64,000 nucleotides of DNA from Tolypothrix sp. NIES-4075 (GTDB lineage: Bacteria > Cyanobacteriota > Cyanobacteriia > Cyanobacteriales > Nostocaceae), in the NCBI RefSeq assembly GCF_002218085.1, contig NZ_BDUC01000010.1, positions 144,038-208,037 of the forward strand, in the 5' to 3' direction. Both the position numbers and the translations under genes were made by a program. Shown here piece after piece: positions 1 to 6,774 of this stretch (within the stretch, counting starts at the first letter, position 1; every line of letters starts with the position of its first letter). Under the pieces are notes generated by a model. It made no database searches. It saw only the letters and a program-made list of their open reading frames with translations, and was not told the DNA's origin.

Positions 1-589
1 GGCAATGAGCGGGTTTTAGTTGTGTTGCTTTCTCAAAATAAATCTGGCTAATCAACAAGTTTTGAGTGTAATTTACAGTTACAACAAATTAAGCTAATCA
101 GCATTTTATGACTTGGAGATAAAATGCTGACATCTATAACTCAAGCTTTACAGCCGCAAACAGCTACTGGTGCAATTTAATTAGTGGCTGCGTGGATCTA
201 CATTCTACCATAAGCAGGTGAAAAATTGCAATTCATACCTGACAAATCTAATCTTACTAAGCTATAGCGATCGCATATGTCAAAACCCTTATTTATTAGT
301 ATCTTTGACTTTCTTGATCAAAGCCAAATTACTAATAATAAAGAAAGTTTTGCGCGACTGGTTACAATTTTTGCTAAATAACGAGGGCTGCGTTCTTTGA
401 TTTGAATAAAATCGATCTAAAAGGTTGCAAGTGAAAGTCGTAAAGTTTACCGAAGAACCCCGCTTCCATTCCTCTTTTTTGGAAAGCTTTGATGCCTGCG
501 GCAACCCCTTCTCCTTCACCAGACGCTCCGCGAACGGGGAACGGATAGCGTAGCGTTAGCGAGTCCGCGAGCGTCGGAAACCTCCATGC
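1..589. other. Intergenic stretch at the left edge
   Basis: No convincing complete gene is seen. In frame 1 of the plus strand the first 16 codons are open and end in TAA at 49-51, so the 3' tip of a gene lying left of the window is possible but unproven. Short open frames on both strands at 218-519 have no recognisable motif and overlap each other, so they were not called. The right end carries an interspersed repeat (520-577). Confidence 0.4.
520..577. repeat. Interspersed GC-rich repeat (gcgtagcg/gcgagcgtc type)
   Basis: This is a GC-rich, partly self-complementary block (GACGCTCCGCGAACG ... GCGAGTCCGCGAGCGTC) next to the 3' end of the methyltransferase gene. Related words occur near 10149-10167 and 20776-20800. 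Such blocks are common dispersed repeats in filamentous cyanobacteria. Its position downstream of a stop codon would also allow a role as an mRNA 3' hairpin, which is inference. Confidence 0.5.
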
Positions 590-1375
590 TTATACCGGAC
601 GACAAGCAGATAAAATGCTGTGCATGTTCACCACAGATCCAATTACAGCGATCGCCGGCGCTCCAAATCCAGTTGTCTCTACTTGCTCTACAATTGTCTT
701 TAATTTACCAATTAATTCTTCCTGTTCTGGTCTTGTACCCCAACGCACTAAAGCGATCGGCGTTTCTAAATCCAACCCGGCAGCATGTAACTCTTGGACA
801 ATGTAGGGTAAATTGTGAATTCCCATATAAATCACAATCGTTTCTGAACCGTGAGCGATCGCATTCCAGTTTACTGTCGGTTGGTACTTCCCCGCAGCTT
901 CGTGACCAGTTACAAATGTCACCGAAGAACTATACAAGCGATGAGTTAAAGGAATACCCGCATAAGCGGTCGCGGCGATTCCCGAAGTAATACCGGGCAC
1001 AACTTCGGTGGGTATCCCAGCTTTCACCAATTCTTCCATTTCTTCGCCACCGCGACCAAAGATAAACGGATCGCCACCTTTTAGCCGCACCACTATTGCA
1101 TTAGTATGTGCTTTATCAATCAATAACTGCGTAGTTTCTGACTGTAATAAAGAATGTCGCCCCATTCGCTTACCGGCGTTTATTTTCTCTGCGTTAGGAT
1201 TAATCATTGCGAGAATTGCCGGACTTACTAAAGCATCATAAATGACGACATCGGCACATTCCAACAAAGCTTTACCCTTAAGAGTCATTAATCCCGGATC
1301 GCCGGGTCCCGCACCGACTAAATAAACTTTTCCCAAATATTTCTTTTCTACTTCGTTGGTGTCTTCGCGGTTCAT
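590..1375 (-). CDS. cobA: Uroporphyrinogen-III C-methyltransferase
   Basis: This enzyme transfers two methyl groups from S-adenosylmethionine to uroporphyrinogen III, giving precorrin-2, the branch point to sirohaem and cobalamin. The 261-residue product has the expected length for a single-domain enzyme (no CysG-type fusion). Visible SAM/tetrapyrrole methylase motifs are GAGPGDPGL near the N-terminus, then VVRLKGGDPFIFGRGGEE and EVVPGITSG. A TTG lies 18 bases further upstream in frame, but the ATG at 1375 was chosen because it forms a 4-base ATGA overlap with the stop of the upstream chelatase gene, which suggests translational coupling. The two genes act at successive steps of one pathway. 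Sirohaem would serve nitrite and sulfite reductases in the cytoplasm. Confidence 0.93.
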   Translation of the reverse strand: MNREDTNEVEKKYLGKVYLVGAGPGDPGLMTLKGKALLECADVVIYDALVSPAILAMINPNAEKINAGKRMGRHSLLQSETTQLLIDKAHTNAIVVRLKGGDPFIFGRGGEEMEELVKAGIPTEVVPGITSGIAATAYAGIPLTHRLYSSSVTFVTGHEAAGKYQPTVNWNAIAHGSETIVIYMGIHNLPYIVQELHAAGLDLETPIALVRWGTRPEQEELIGKLKTIVEQVETTGFGAPAIAVIGSVVNMHSILSACRPV

Positions 1376-2136
1376 TTGTGAATCAAATCCCAAATCAGAT
1401 CGGCTAATTCTGCACTTGCTCCCAAAGGTTCAGCCAGTTGGAAACGCACAGCAGGGAATTGTAATTTTAACTGAAGTAAAGAGCGAGCGATCGCATCTGT
1501 GATACCACCAGCAAATAAAAAGTATGGCAAAATAGTAATATTTTTACAACCAGCACTCACCAACTGTTTCACTCGTGATTCTAAACTAGGAGCCACAGAC
1601 CAATAAGCTGTTAATACTCTCAAATTAGCTGCCATTGCTTCGACTTGTTTTTTAGAACCAGGACGACGGCTACCATGAGTTAAAAGAATCCAACCTTGGT
1701 TATAACCATTTTCGCTGCTTTTGGCAATTTGCTTTGCTAGCAACTTTTCTACACCAGCATGACTACCTAAATATGGTTGCAACTCAATTATGATATCTTC
1801 AACCGCCTGTTGAGCCAAAGCCACTTCACCGGGAATATCTTCCATTACATGCACCCCAGGCAGCAGAAATAATGGTAATATTTTTAGGCGATGATAGCCA
1901 TTCGCTTTCAGCATTTGGGCAAATCTTTTAATCTGCTCGTGCAAAGGTTCAGGCTTGAATTCTAAGTATGCAGTACCTACCAATTCACATTTTGGCGGTG
2001 ACACCACACCACCAATGATAGACCTTTGTAAGTTGCTTTCCAGCTTATTATTTACCAGTTTTGCCAATTGCTGCATCGCAATTTCCTGGCGCGGATCGCG
2101 ACTTCCGTGAGACACCAACAGATATGCAGATAGCAT
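1372..2136 (-). CDS. Sirohydrochlorin chelatase, CbiX/SirB family (two-domain form)
   Basis: The 254-residue product contains two tandem CbiX-like halves. Each begins with a strand followed by a His-containing HGSR motif (LLVSHGSRDPR near residue 10 and ILLTHGSRRPG near residue 150), and each has a later strand-turn of the LPLFLLPG or LPYFLFAGG type. Such proteins insert Fe2+ (sirohaem) or Co2+ (cobalamin) into sirohydrochlorin. The metal cannot be decided from sequence. It is the first gene of a two-gene unit with the methyltransferase; the stop codon overlaps the next start by 4 bases. In cyanobacteria the sirohaem role (SirB-like) is the more likely one, given the demand from nitrate and sulfate assimilation. 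Confidence 0.88.
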   Translation of the reverse strand: MLSAYLLVSHGSRDPRQEIAMQQLAKLVNNKLESNLQRSIIGGVVSPPKCELVGTAYLEFKPEPLHEQIKRFAQMLKANGYHRLKILPLFLLPGVHVMEDIPGEVALAQQAVEDIIIELQPYLGSHAGVEKLLAKQIAKSSENGYNQGWILLTHGSRRPGSKKQVEAMAANLRVLTAYWSVAPSLESRVKQLVSAGCKNITILPYFLFAGGITDAIARSLLQLKLQFPAVRFQLAEPLGASAELADLIWDLIHK

Positions 2137-2191
2137 TAGCGATCATTTACTCAAAGCGGAAATTTTATATATCTTATCAAATTATTAAGTA

Positions 2192-2222
2192 GCGTAGACA
2201 CAAATCTAATTTGCGTCTACGC
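2192..2222. repeat. Inverted repeat between cbiX and Mn-catalase genes
   Basis: Arms GCGTAGAC and GTCTACGC frame an inner CAAAT/ATTTG pair with one A-C mismatch and a three-base loop. It is downstream of the Mn-catalase gene and upstream of cbiX, both on the minus strand. There is no strong T-tract, so it may be a dispersed palindrome rather than a terminator. Confidence 0.5.
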
Positions 2223-2296
2223 AGCCCTAACTATATAACCTGCAAAGCTGATAAATTAACTTCTAGGATAATCTCTTTTTTTCCCAGAAATTAAAA

Positions 2297-2980
2297 CTAT
2301 TTTGCCGCACCTGGGTCAGCAACGTAACGGAAAGTCGGTTCCGAATTCCAAGGACCGCGTTCATCCTTACCGTTGGTAGACAGGTTGTAGTAAATATCCA
2401 CAGTGTTATCTGGTTGGATATTTCCAAAGAACGGGTCAGTTAATTTACCCAAAGAATCCAATGCTTTCATAAACATTTGGGTATGAGAAATTTCTCGTGT
2501 CAACAGATGAACGAGCGTGTTTTTCGTTCCTTCATCGGAGGCTAGTTTAATCAAGGATTCGTATGTTTGACGGGCACCAGCTTCAGCAGCAATGTTAGCC
2601 CGCAAATCGCGCACTACATCGCCACCTTCGTTTATATAGTTGGCACTCCAAGCATTACCTTGACTATCTAATAAGTGTGGTCCCATACCCCGCACTGCAA
2701 ACAAAGTGCTTTTGTAAGCTTCAGTTTGGTCAACATTTTTGGTGTGAATTTCAATCAATTGACCCACCATTTCTAAGTGACCAAATTCTTCTAATGCAAT
2801 ATCTTGCAACATATCGCGAATACTGGGGTCTTCGCAATGAAAGGATTGAGTCCAGTATTGCAAAGCTGCTGTTAGTTCACCAGTTGCACCACCAAATTGT
2901 TCTAAAAGCAGTTGAGCAAAGCGCGGATTTGGCTCTTTGACATCAACAGAATGAATCGGGTCTTTTTTGTGAAAAAACAT
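2297..2980 (-). CDS. Manganese catalase (dimanganese, non-haem)
   Basis: This enzyme converts hydrogen peroxide to water and oxygen with a Mn2 centre. The 227-residue protein shows the ferritin-like four-helix ligand pattern: E35 (GATGELTAAL), E65 and H68 (EEFGHLE), E133 (IAAEAGAR) and H166 (REISHTQMF). The 33-residue gap between E133 and H166 equals that of the Lactobacillus enzyme (E148/H181). The C-terminal tail (NIQPDNTVDIYYNLSTNG) is of the type that wraps neighbouring subunits in the hexamer. A purine-rich GAGAGGGA lies upstream of the ATG. It is transcribed alone and expected to act in cytoplasmic oxidative-stress defence. Confidence 0.93.
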   Translation of the reverse strand: MFFHKKDPIHSVDVKEPNPRFAQLLLEQFGGATGELTAALQYWTQSFHCEDPSIRDMLQDIALEEFGHLEMVGQLIEIHTKNVDQTEAYKSTLFAVRGMGPHLLDSQGNAWSANYINEGGDVVRDLRANIAAEAGARQTYESLIKLASDEGTKNTLVHLLTREISHTQMFMKALDSLGKLTDPFFGNIQPDNTVDIYYNLSTNGKDERGPWNSEPTFRYVADPGAAK

Positions 2981-3219
2981 CAGCGTTTCCCTCTCTTTTT
3001 ATGGCACATTCCAGCATTGTTATTTATTACTGAAAATGCTCGGCACACATCTAATCATGTTAGATATCACAGCCAATCTTTACATGAACCTTGAGAATGA
3101 CTTACTTGACAAGCATCTATAACCAAAGTTTGATTTTGTCAATGAGAAAAGGGAAATAAAAATAACTCTAAGAGAAGAAAGCGTCTTGAAAGTGAGGAGG
3201 AATCAATTACGCTTTTTTT

Positions 3220-3600
3220 CTAGTGCTGTTCGGCGTTGTAAGTATAAAAGCTTTCAAATGCTCCTACACTTTCAAATGTATAAGAAGGCAGCCATGAATT
3301 CAGTTTTAAATCTGTACGATAAATACTAAAAATAAGAAAATCTTGCCGTTCCGTTGTCCCTGCAACAAGTTCCCGCACTTGTGGACTAGCCGAATCTACT
3401 AGTTTATCGCAATCTAGTTTAATTAAACTTTCTAACATCTTTGGTGTTTTTTTGCAGACATCGCTTTTTAAGTATTTTGTCAACCGTTGCACGGCATATT
3501 CTTCATATTCCGCTTGACTGGGATTTGTCTTCGCCATCGTCACTCCCAAGACAACTAGTCCGACGCCGACAATATATGTCATAATTGTTGAGAGTCTCAT
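3220..3600 (-). CDS. DUF4359 family protein
   Basis: The 126-residue protein begins with a hydrophobic segment (about residues 5-23, TIMTYIVGVGLVVLGVTMA) that could be an uncleaved anchor or signal peptide. It is followed by a soluble domain with two cysteines (VCKK and KLDCDK) that may pair outside the cytoplasm. Length and layout match the cyanobacterial DUF4359 family, whose function is unknown. AGGA sits a few bases before the ATG, supporting the start. It stands alone between the Mn-catalase gene and tRNA-His. Confidence 0.7.
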   Translation of the reverse strand: MRLSTIMTYIVGVGLVVLGVTMAKTNPSQAEYEEYAVQRLTKYLKSDVCKKTPKMLESLIKLDCDKLVDSASPQVRELVAGTTERQDFLIFSIYRTDLKLNSWLPSYTFESVGAFESFYTYNAEQH

Positions 3601-3695
3601 TTTTCCTAACTGTTAATCACTGAAGTCTCTTGACTCTAGATTAACTGACTCCGTTCCTTAAACAAAAACTCTGGATAAATTCGCCGGGGTTATGT

Positions 3696-3701
3696 TATAA
3701 T
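3696..3701 (+). promoter_or_regulatory. -10 element for tRNA-His
   Basis: A perfect TATAAT preceded by TGT lies 12 bases before the mature tRNA 5' end. No good -35 hexamer is seen at the expected spacing, so this may be an extended -10 promoter. Confidence 0.55.
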
Positions 3702-3713
3702 GAATCGAAGAAT

Positions 3714-3787
3714 GGCGAGCGTAGCCAAGTGGTTAAGGCAGTGGTTTGTGGTACCACCATTCGTGGGTTCAAGTCCCATCGTTCGCC
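3714..3787 (+). tRNA. tRNA-His (anticodon GTG)
   Basis: The cloverleaf can be drawn fully. The acceptor stem is GCGAGCG with CGTTCGC, preceded by the genome-encoded extra G(-1) that pairs with discriminator C73, the identity element of histidine tRNA. The D arm is GCC...GGC. The anticodon stem GTGGT/ACCAC has loop TTGTGGT (anticodon GTG), and the T arm is GTGGG TTCAAGT CCCAT with a terminal G-T pair. CCA is not encoded. The stop codon of the TetR gene on the other strand starts at the next base but one. Confidence 0.96.
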
Positions 3788-3788
3788 C

Positions 3789-4364
3789 TTATTTGAGAAT
3801 AATACCAACAGCACGGCGGATGTATGCTTCGACTGGTTCAACGCTAGGGATAAATACCAGCGCATAAAGCATGATTCCGCTCATCAGATCAAAAACTAAA
3901 TCGCTATCTGTATCAGCGTGGATTTCATTTCTAGTCTTAGCCCGTTCGATCGCAACGTGAAAAGCTTGGCGTCGTGGTAAAAGGTATTTTGTCCAATAAA
4001 CTTGGGCAAATTGCGGACTGCTGGAAGCAGCACCGATAATCATCGCCAGAATTTGACGACCCAAAGGTGTGAGAGTAGTTTTCACCGCAATCTCAATAAT
4101 GCAGTCTATATCGCTTGAAAGCGTACCTGTATCAGGTATTTCAATTTCTTCGCGAACACTTTCAATCGCGTCAGCCACTAGTTCTTCTTTAGAAGCATAC
4201 CATCGATAGATTGTGGTTTTGCCAACACCAGCCGATCGGGCGATCGCATCAATACTCAGGCGATCGTAACCCATCTGAGATAGCAAATCGAGAGTTGCCT
4301 TGATGATGGCTTGATGAGATTCTTGGCTGCGCGGTCTTCCTGGTTTTTTATCTGATTTCGTCAT
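3789..4364 (-). CDS. TetR/AcrR family transcriptional regulator
   Basis: The 191-residue protein has a basic, proline-rich N-terminal arm (KKPGRPRS) followed by a typical TetR helix-turn-helix, about residues 15-65: AIIKATLDLLSQMGYDRLSIDAIARSAGVGKTTIYRWYASKEELV. The rest is a helical ligand/dimerisation domain of the size usual for the family. It is divergent from the Coq4-like gene, with about 170 bases between the starts. A palindrome next to that gene (4498-4519) has the size and symmetry of a TetR operator, so repression of the neighbour is a reasonable inference. The ligand is unknown. Confidence 0.9.
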   Translation of the reverse strand: MTKSDKKPGRPRSQESHQAIIKATLDLLSQMGYDRLSIDAIARSAGVGKTTIYRWYASKEELVADAIESVREEIEIPDTGTLSSDIDCIIEIAVKTTLTPLGRQILAMIIGAASSSPQFAQVYWTKYLLPRRQAFHVAIERAKTRNEIHADTDSDLVFDLMSGIMLYALVFIPSVEPVEAYIRRAVGIILK

Positions 4365-4409
4365 GTAATCAAATTGGGGAATGGGGACTTTTGATGGGTT
4401 GTATAAGCT

Positions 4410-4460
4410 CGTAGTAAGCGCTGAAGCGCTTAAAATTGAGCGATAAATCGCTCACTACGA
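4410..4460. repeat. Interspersed GTAGTnAGCGCT-type double palindrome (copy 1)
   Basis: The outer arms CGTAGT and ACTACG enclose two small palindromes (AGCGCTGAAGCGCT and GAGCGATAAATCGCTC). The same layout recurs at 20811, 27481, 30769 and 62943 with co-varying inner stems, so the fold rather than the exact sequence is conserved. Here it lies in the TetR/Coq4 divergent spacer. Confidence 0.75.
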
Positions 4461-4497
4461 AAACAATATAGGCAAGCTTGACTAGAGGTCTTAACTA

Positions 4498-4519
4498 AAC
4501 GATACTGTCTCGTATAGTT
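4498..4519. promoter_or_regulatory. Candidate TetR-family operator
   Basis: The inverted repeat AACGATAC-TGTCTC-GTATAGTT has 7 of 8 arm bases matching and a 6-base spacer. It ends 5 to 17 bases before the possible starts of the Coq4-like gene and covers its probable -10 region. The adjacent divergent gene encodes a TetR regulator, so this is the obvious candidate binding site. No second copy was recognised near the regulator's own start. Confidence 0.55.
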
Positions 4520-4536
4520 ATAAATTGGTGCAAATT

Positions 4537-5025
4537 ATGAGGCGTACTCGTCCCCAATATACCGATAAAAGCAGCACTCAAACTTTACGGCAAGGAATCG
4601 AAGAGTTTTACGCAGTAAATCCACATCTGACCAATCCAAACCAAATGCCGCCGGATTTTGCGAAAATCTTAATTGCTCATGATGTTACGCATGTCATCTT
4701 GGGTTGCGATACCGATATGTATGACGAACTGAGACTTTTGCCATTGTGCTTTTTAACTAGCGACTTCAAGTTTCGTGACTATTTACGGGAGCGAAAAAAC
4801 CCGGCTGTTGATGTGATGTATAAAGATTTGGTAAAGCAACATGGGCTGCTGTGGTTATATAGCTCAATATTTGTTGTATTGCCGCGATTATTGCCAAAAG
4901 TTGTGGTAATGTGGTTCAAAACTCGCGGAACACGTAAGTACTATCCATTTTTTGAGTTTGAACCATTGCTTGACCGTTCTCTGTTAGAGATTCGCTCCTG
5001 CTTTGGCTTGTTACCGCTGCTTTGA
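4537..5025 (+). CDS. Coq4-family protein
   Basis: The protein of about 162 residues carries the Coq4 zinc motif HDxxHx11E (HDVTHVILG...DE), the family's defining feature. It lacks an organelle targeting sequence. In eukaryotes Coq4 acts in ubiquinone biosynthesis. Cyanobacteria make plastoquinone instead, so the substrate here is unknown; a role on a prenylated or lipid-like molecule is only inference. In-frame TTG (4525) and GTG (4528) codons precede the ATG at 4537; none has a clear Shine-Dalgarno sequence, and the ATG was preferred. The C-terminal half contains hydrophobic stretches (LLWLYSSIFVVLPRLLPK). The divergent TetR gene and the palindrome just upstream suggest ligand-controlled expression. 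Confidence 0.8.
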   Translation: MRRTRPQYTDKSSTQTLRQGIEEFYAVNPHLTNPNQMPPDFAKILIAHDVTHVILGCDTDMYDELRLLPLCFLTSDFKFRDYLRERKNPAVDVMYKDLVKQHGLLWLYSSIFVVLPRLLPKVVVMWFKTRGTRKYYPFFEFEPLLDRSLLEIRSCFGLLPLL

Positions 5026-5238
5026 TGCAGAAGACAAAATATTAACTTATCAGAGGTAGTGCGATCGCGCTCTTTTTCTTTGATTACCGTAAGAAGTGTC
5101 CCACAATAAAGCCGAATCAATCTAAGAAGCTTTGCAAACTAAAGAATTAGCCAGCTTAACCCAGGTAGTTATTTGAAAATTGAGATACAGAGGTAAATTT
5201 TCCCTAATCCCGATAAAGTTGAATGAAGGAGAAACAGT

Positions 5239-5517
5239 TTGATAAAGGATTCAGATATGGAAAATTCCGCCGATCAAGCACAACCTTTGAAATTGCAAGC
5301 TGCCGCTATTCGCAGTTTGCCAACTCTGAATTTTGGTGACTCTGGTGACTCTGTAAAAGTCTTACAGCGGCTTTTATCACAGAATGGCTATCCTATTCGA
5401 GTCGATGGAAATTTTGGTGCCTTAACCGAAACAGCTGTCAAAGCCTTTCAAAGTCAGCACAACTTAACTGCGGATGGAGTAGTCGGTTCCAGGACTTGGC
5501 GTGAGTTGACAAGGTAG
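5239..5517 (+). CDS. Peptidoglycan-binding domain protein (PG_binding_1), short form
   Basis: The 92-residue protein is almost entirely one PG_binding_1 domain (about residues 30-90): LNFGDSGDSVKVLQRLLSQNG, then DGNFGALTETAVKAFQ and DGVVGSRTWRELT. No signal peptide or catalytic domain is visible, so it may act with a partner or be exported another way. AAGGAGA at 5226-5232 is about 7 bases from the TTG at 5239 but too far from the ATG at 5257, so the TTG start was chosen. The domain is about 80% identical to the C-terminus of the gene at 5999-6658, indicating a local duplication. Confidence 0.82.
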   Translation: MIKDSDMENSADQAQPLKLQAAAIRSLPTLNFGDSGDSVKVLQRLLSQNGYPIRVDGNFGALTETAVKAFQSQHNLTADGVVGSRTWRELTR

Positions 5518-5998
5518 TTAACAATTAAAAATTAAAAGTTATTAACCCATCAATCAAATAAGAGGTTGGGAATTAGGATGTGTTGTGTTTTATAACAAGA
5601 TTAGAACACAATTATTTATTTGGTCATTAATATTTAAAATTTATTTATTATAAAAATCTTCCTCAGCTACCACGGGTAATAGGTTTGACAGAATTATTTT
5701 GCCAAGAGAGATAAAATTGCATAAAGTTTAATAATCGACTCATTAGACAAGAGTAACGAGTTTAGAGATTTAGGGATAAAAGGAAGTGAGAATTTTTAGA
5801 CGAGACTTGTGTGTGAATAATCGACTTATCCGTCTATCCGACATTTTTCAAAAACCAAATTTTACAAGTGCAAATACTTAATAAATGATTTATTCGCCAA
5901 AATAATTACATTTTTTTAACTTATAGCTACGCATTATTCCTGAGGAACAACTATTTTGTCTGTCAAGGGAAATATGGGTGTTAGTAAAATGAAATACG
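5518..5998. other. AT-rich intergenic region between paralogues
   Basis: No gene of useful length, RNA or strong hairpin is seen. It separates the two peptidoglycan-binding-domain genes and presumably holds the promoter of the second. Confidence 0.4.
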
Positions 5999-6658
5999 AT
6001 GAGTCATATTGGTCTGCTGATGACCGGTGTCTTAACAACAGGACAACCGTCTTTGCCCAAGTTACCCGTACAGCCATTATTTCAGTCAGACAAGCCGGTG
6101 CAGCAGTCAATAGAGGAGCGCTCAAATGATGTCGTTGCCGCTACTGAAATCACACCGCCTGAATTGATACAGCTAGATGGTAATCTCCAAGTCGCCCACT
6201 CACCGCTGAATAAAGAGCAGCAAAAAATACTAAGTAGTTTGACAGAAAAAATTAAGTTTATACAATCTAAATTTTCTCATGTAGGAAAGGACACCGCTGT
6301 AGAAGGCTGGACGCTGGGGGAAATTTCAGTTGTTGCTGCTGTGAATCTGATTATAAAAGAAGATGAACAAAGTAGTGATGAGTTAGTTATTGCGCGATCG
6401 CGAAGTGTCTTCAAAGGAGAATCGCCAAAACTAAGACCAAAATTTATTAACCAAAATCTGCCAACTCTAGATTTCGGTAGCTCAGGTGTTTCTGTCAAAG
6501 TTTTGCAACGCCTATTATTATCTAACGGCTATGCTGTTCGAGTTGATGGAGTTTTCGGAGCGCTGACAGAAAGTGCTGTCAAAGCCTTTCAAAATCGGCG
6601 GAATTTAGGTGTGGATGGAGTTGTTGGTTCTAGAACTTGGCGGGAATTAACAAAATAG
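5999..6658 (+). CDS. Peptidoglycan-binding domain protein (PG_binding_1), long form
   Basis: The 219-residue protein has a low-complexity, Pro/Gln/Ser-rich N-terminal half and one C-terminal PG_binding_1 domain (about residues 155-218: LDFGSSGVSVKVLQRLL, DGVFGALTESAVKAF, DGVVGSRTWRELT). It is a paralogue of the short protein upstream, with the long N-terminal part as the difference. The ATG at 5999 follows an in-frame stop at 5990 and has no clear Shine-Dalgarno. Another ATG at 5989 opens a different short frame, so a frameshift near the 5' end cannot be excluded. No cleavable signal peptide is evident. Confidence 0.75.
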   Translation: MSHIGLLMTGVLTTGQPSLPKLPVQPLFQSDKPVQQSIEERSNDVVAATEITPPELIQLDGNLQVAHSPLNKEQQKILSSLTEKIKFIQSKFSHVGKDTAVEGWTLGEISVVAAVNLIIKEDEQSSDELVIARSRSVFKGESPKLRPKFINQNLPTLDFGSSGVSVKVLQRLLLSNGYAVRVDGVFGALTESAVKAFQNRRNLGVDGVVGSRTWRELTK

Positions 6659-6774
6659 TTAGGAGTTAGGAGTTAGGATTTAGGAGTTAAAACAGAGACA
6701 GAAGATAGAGCAATTTTTTCATTACTCACCCCTCACTATTCACTCATAACTCATAACTCCTAACTTCTAACTTC
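6659..6774. repeat. Heptamer-type tandem repeats (TAGGAGT), inverted pair
   Basis: Tandem TAGGAGT units at the left are mirrored by CTAACTC units at the right, forming a loose hairpin between two convergent genes. Related heptamer arrays occur at 59706-59763 and, with GGGTAAT units, at many other intergenic sites in the window. Confidence 0.7.

Noticed and set aside
218..519. Two overlapping opposite-strand open frames near the left edge
   Set aside because: No motif, no ribosome-binding site, and composition like the surrounding AT-rich spacer.
6659..6774. Possible CRISPR-like array
   Set aside because: Units are 7 bases with no spacers of constant length; these are heptamer arrays, as at the other listed sites.
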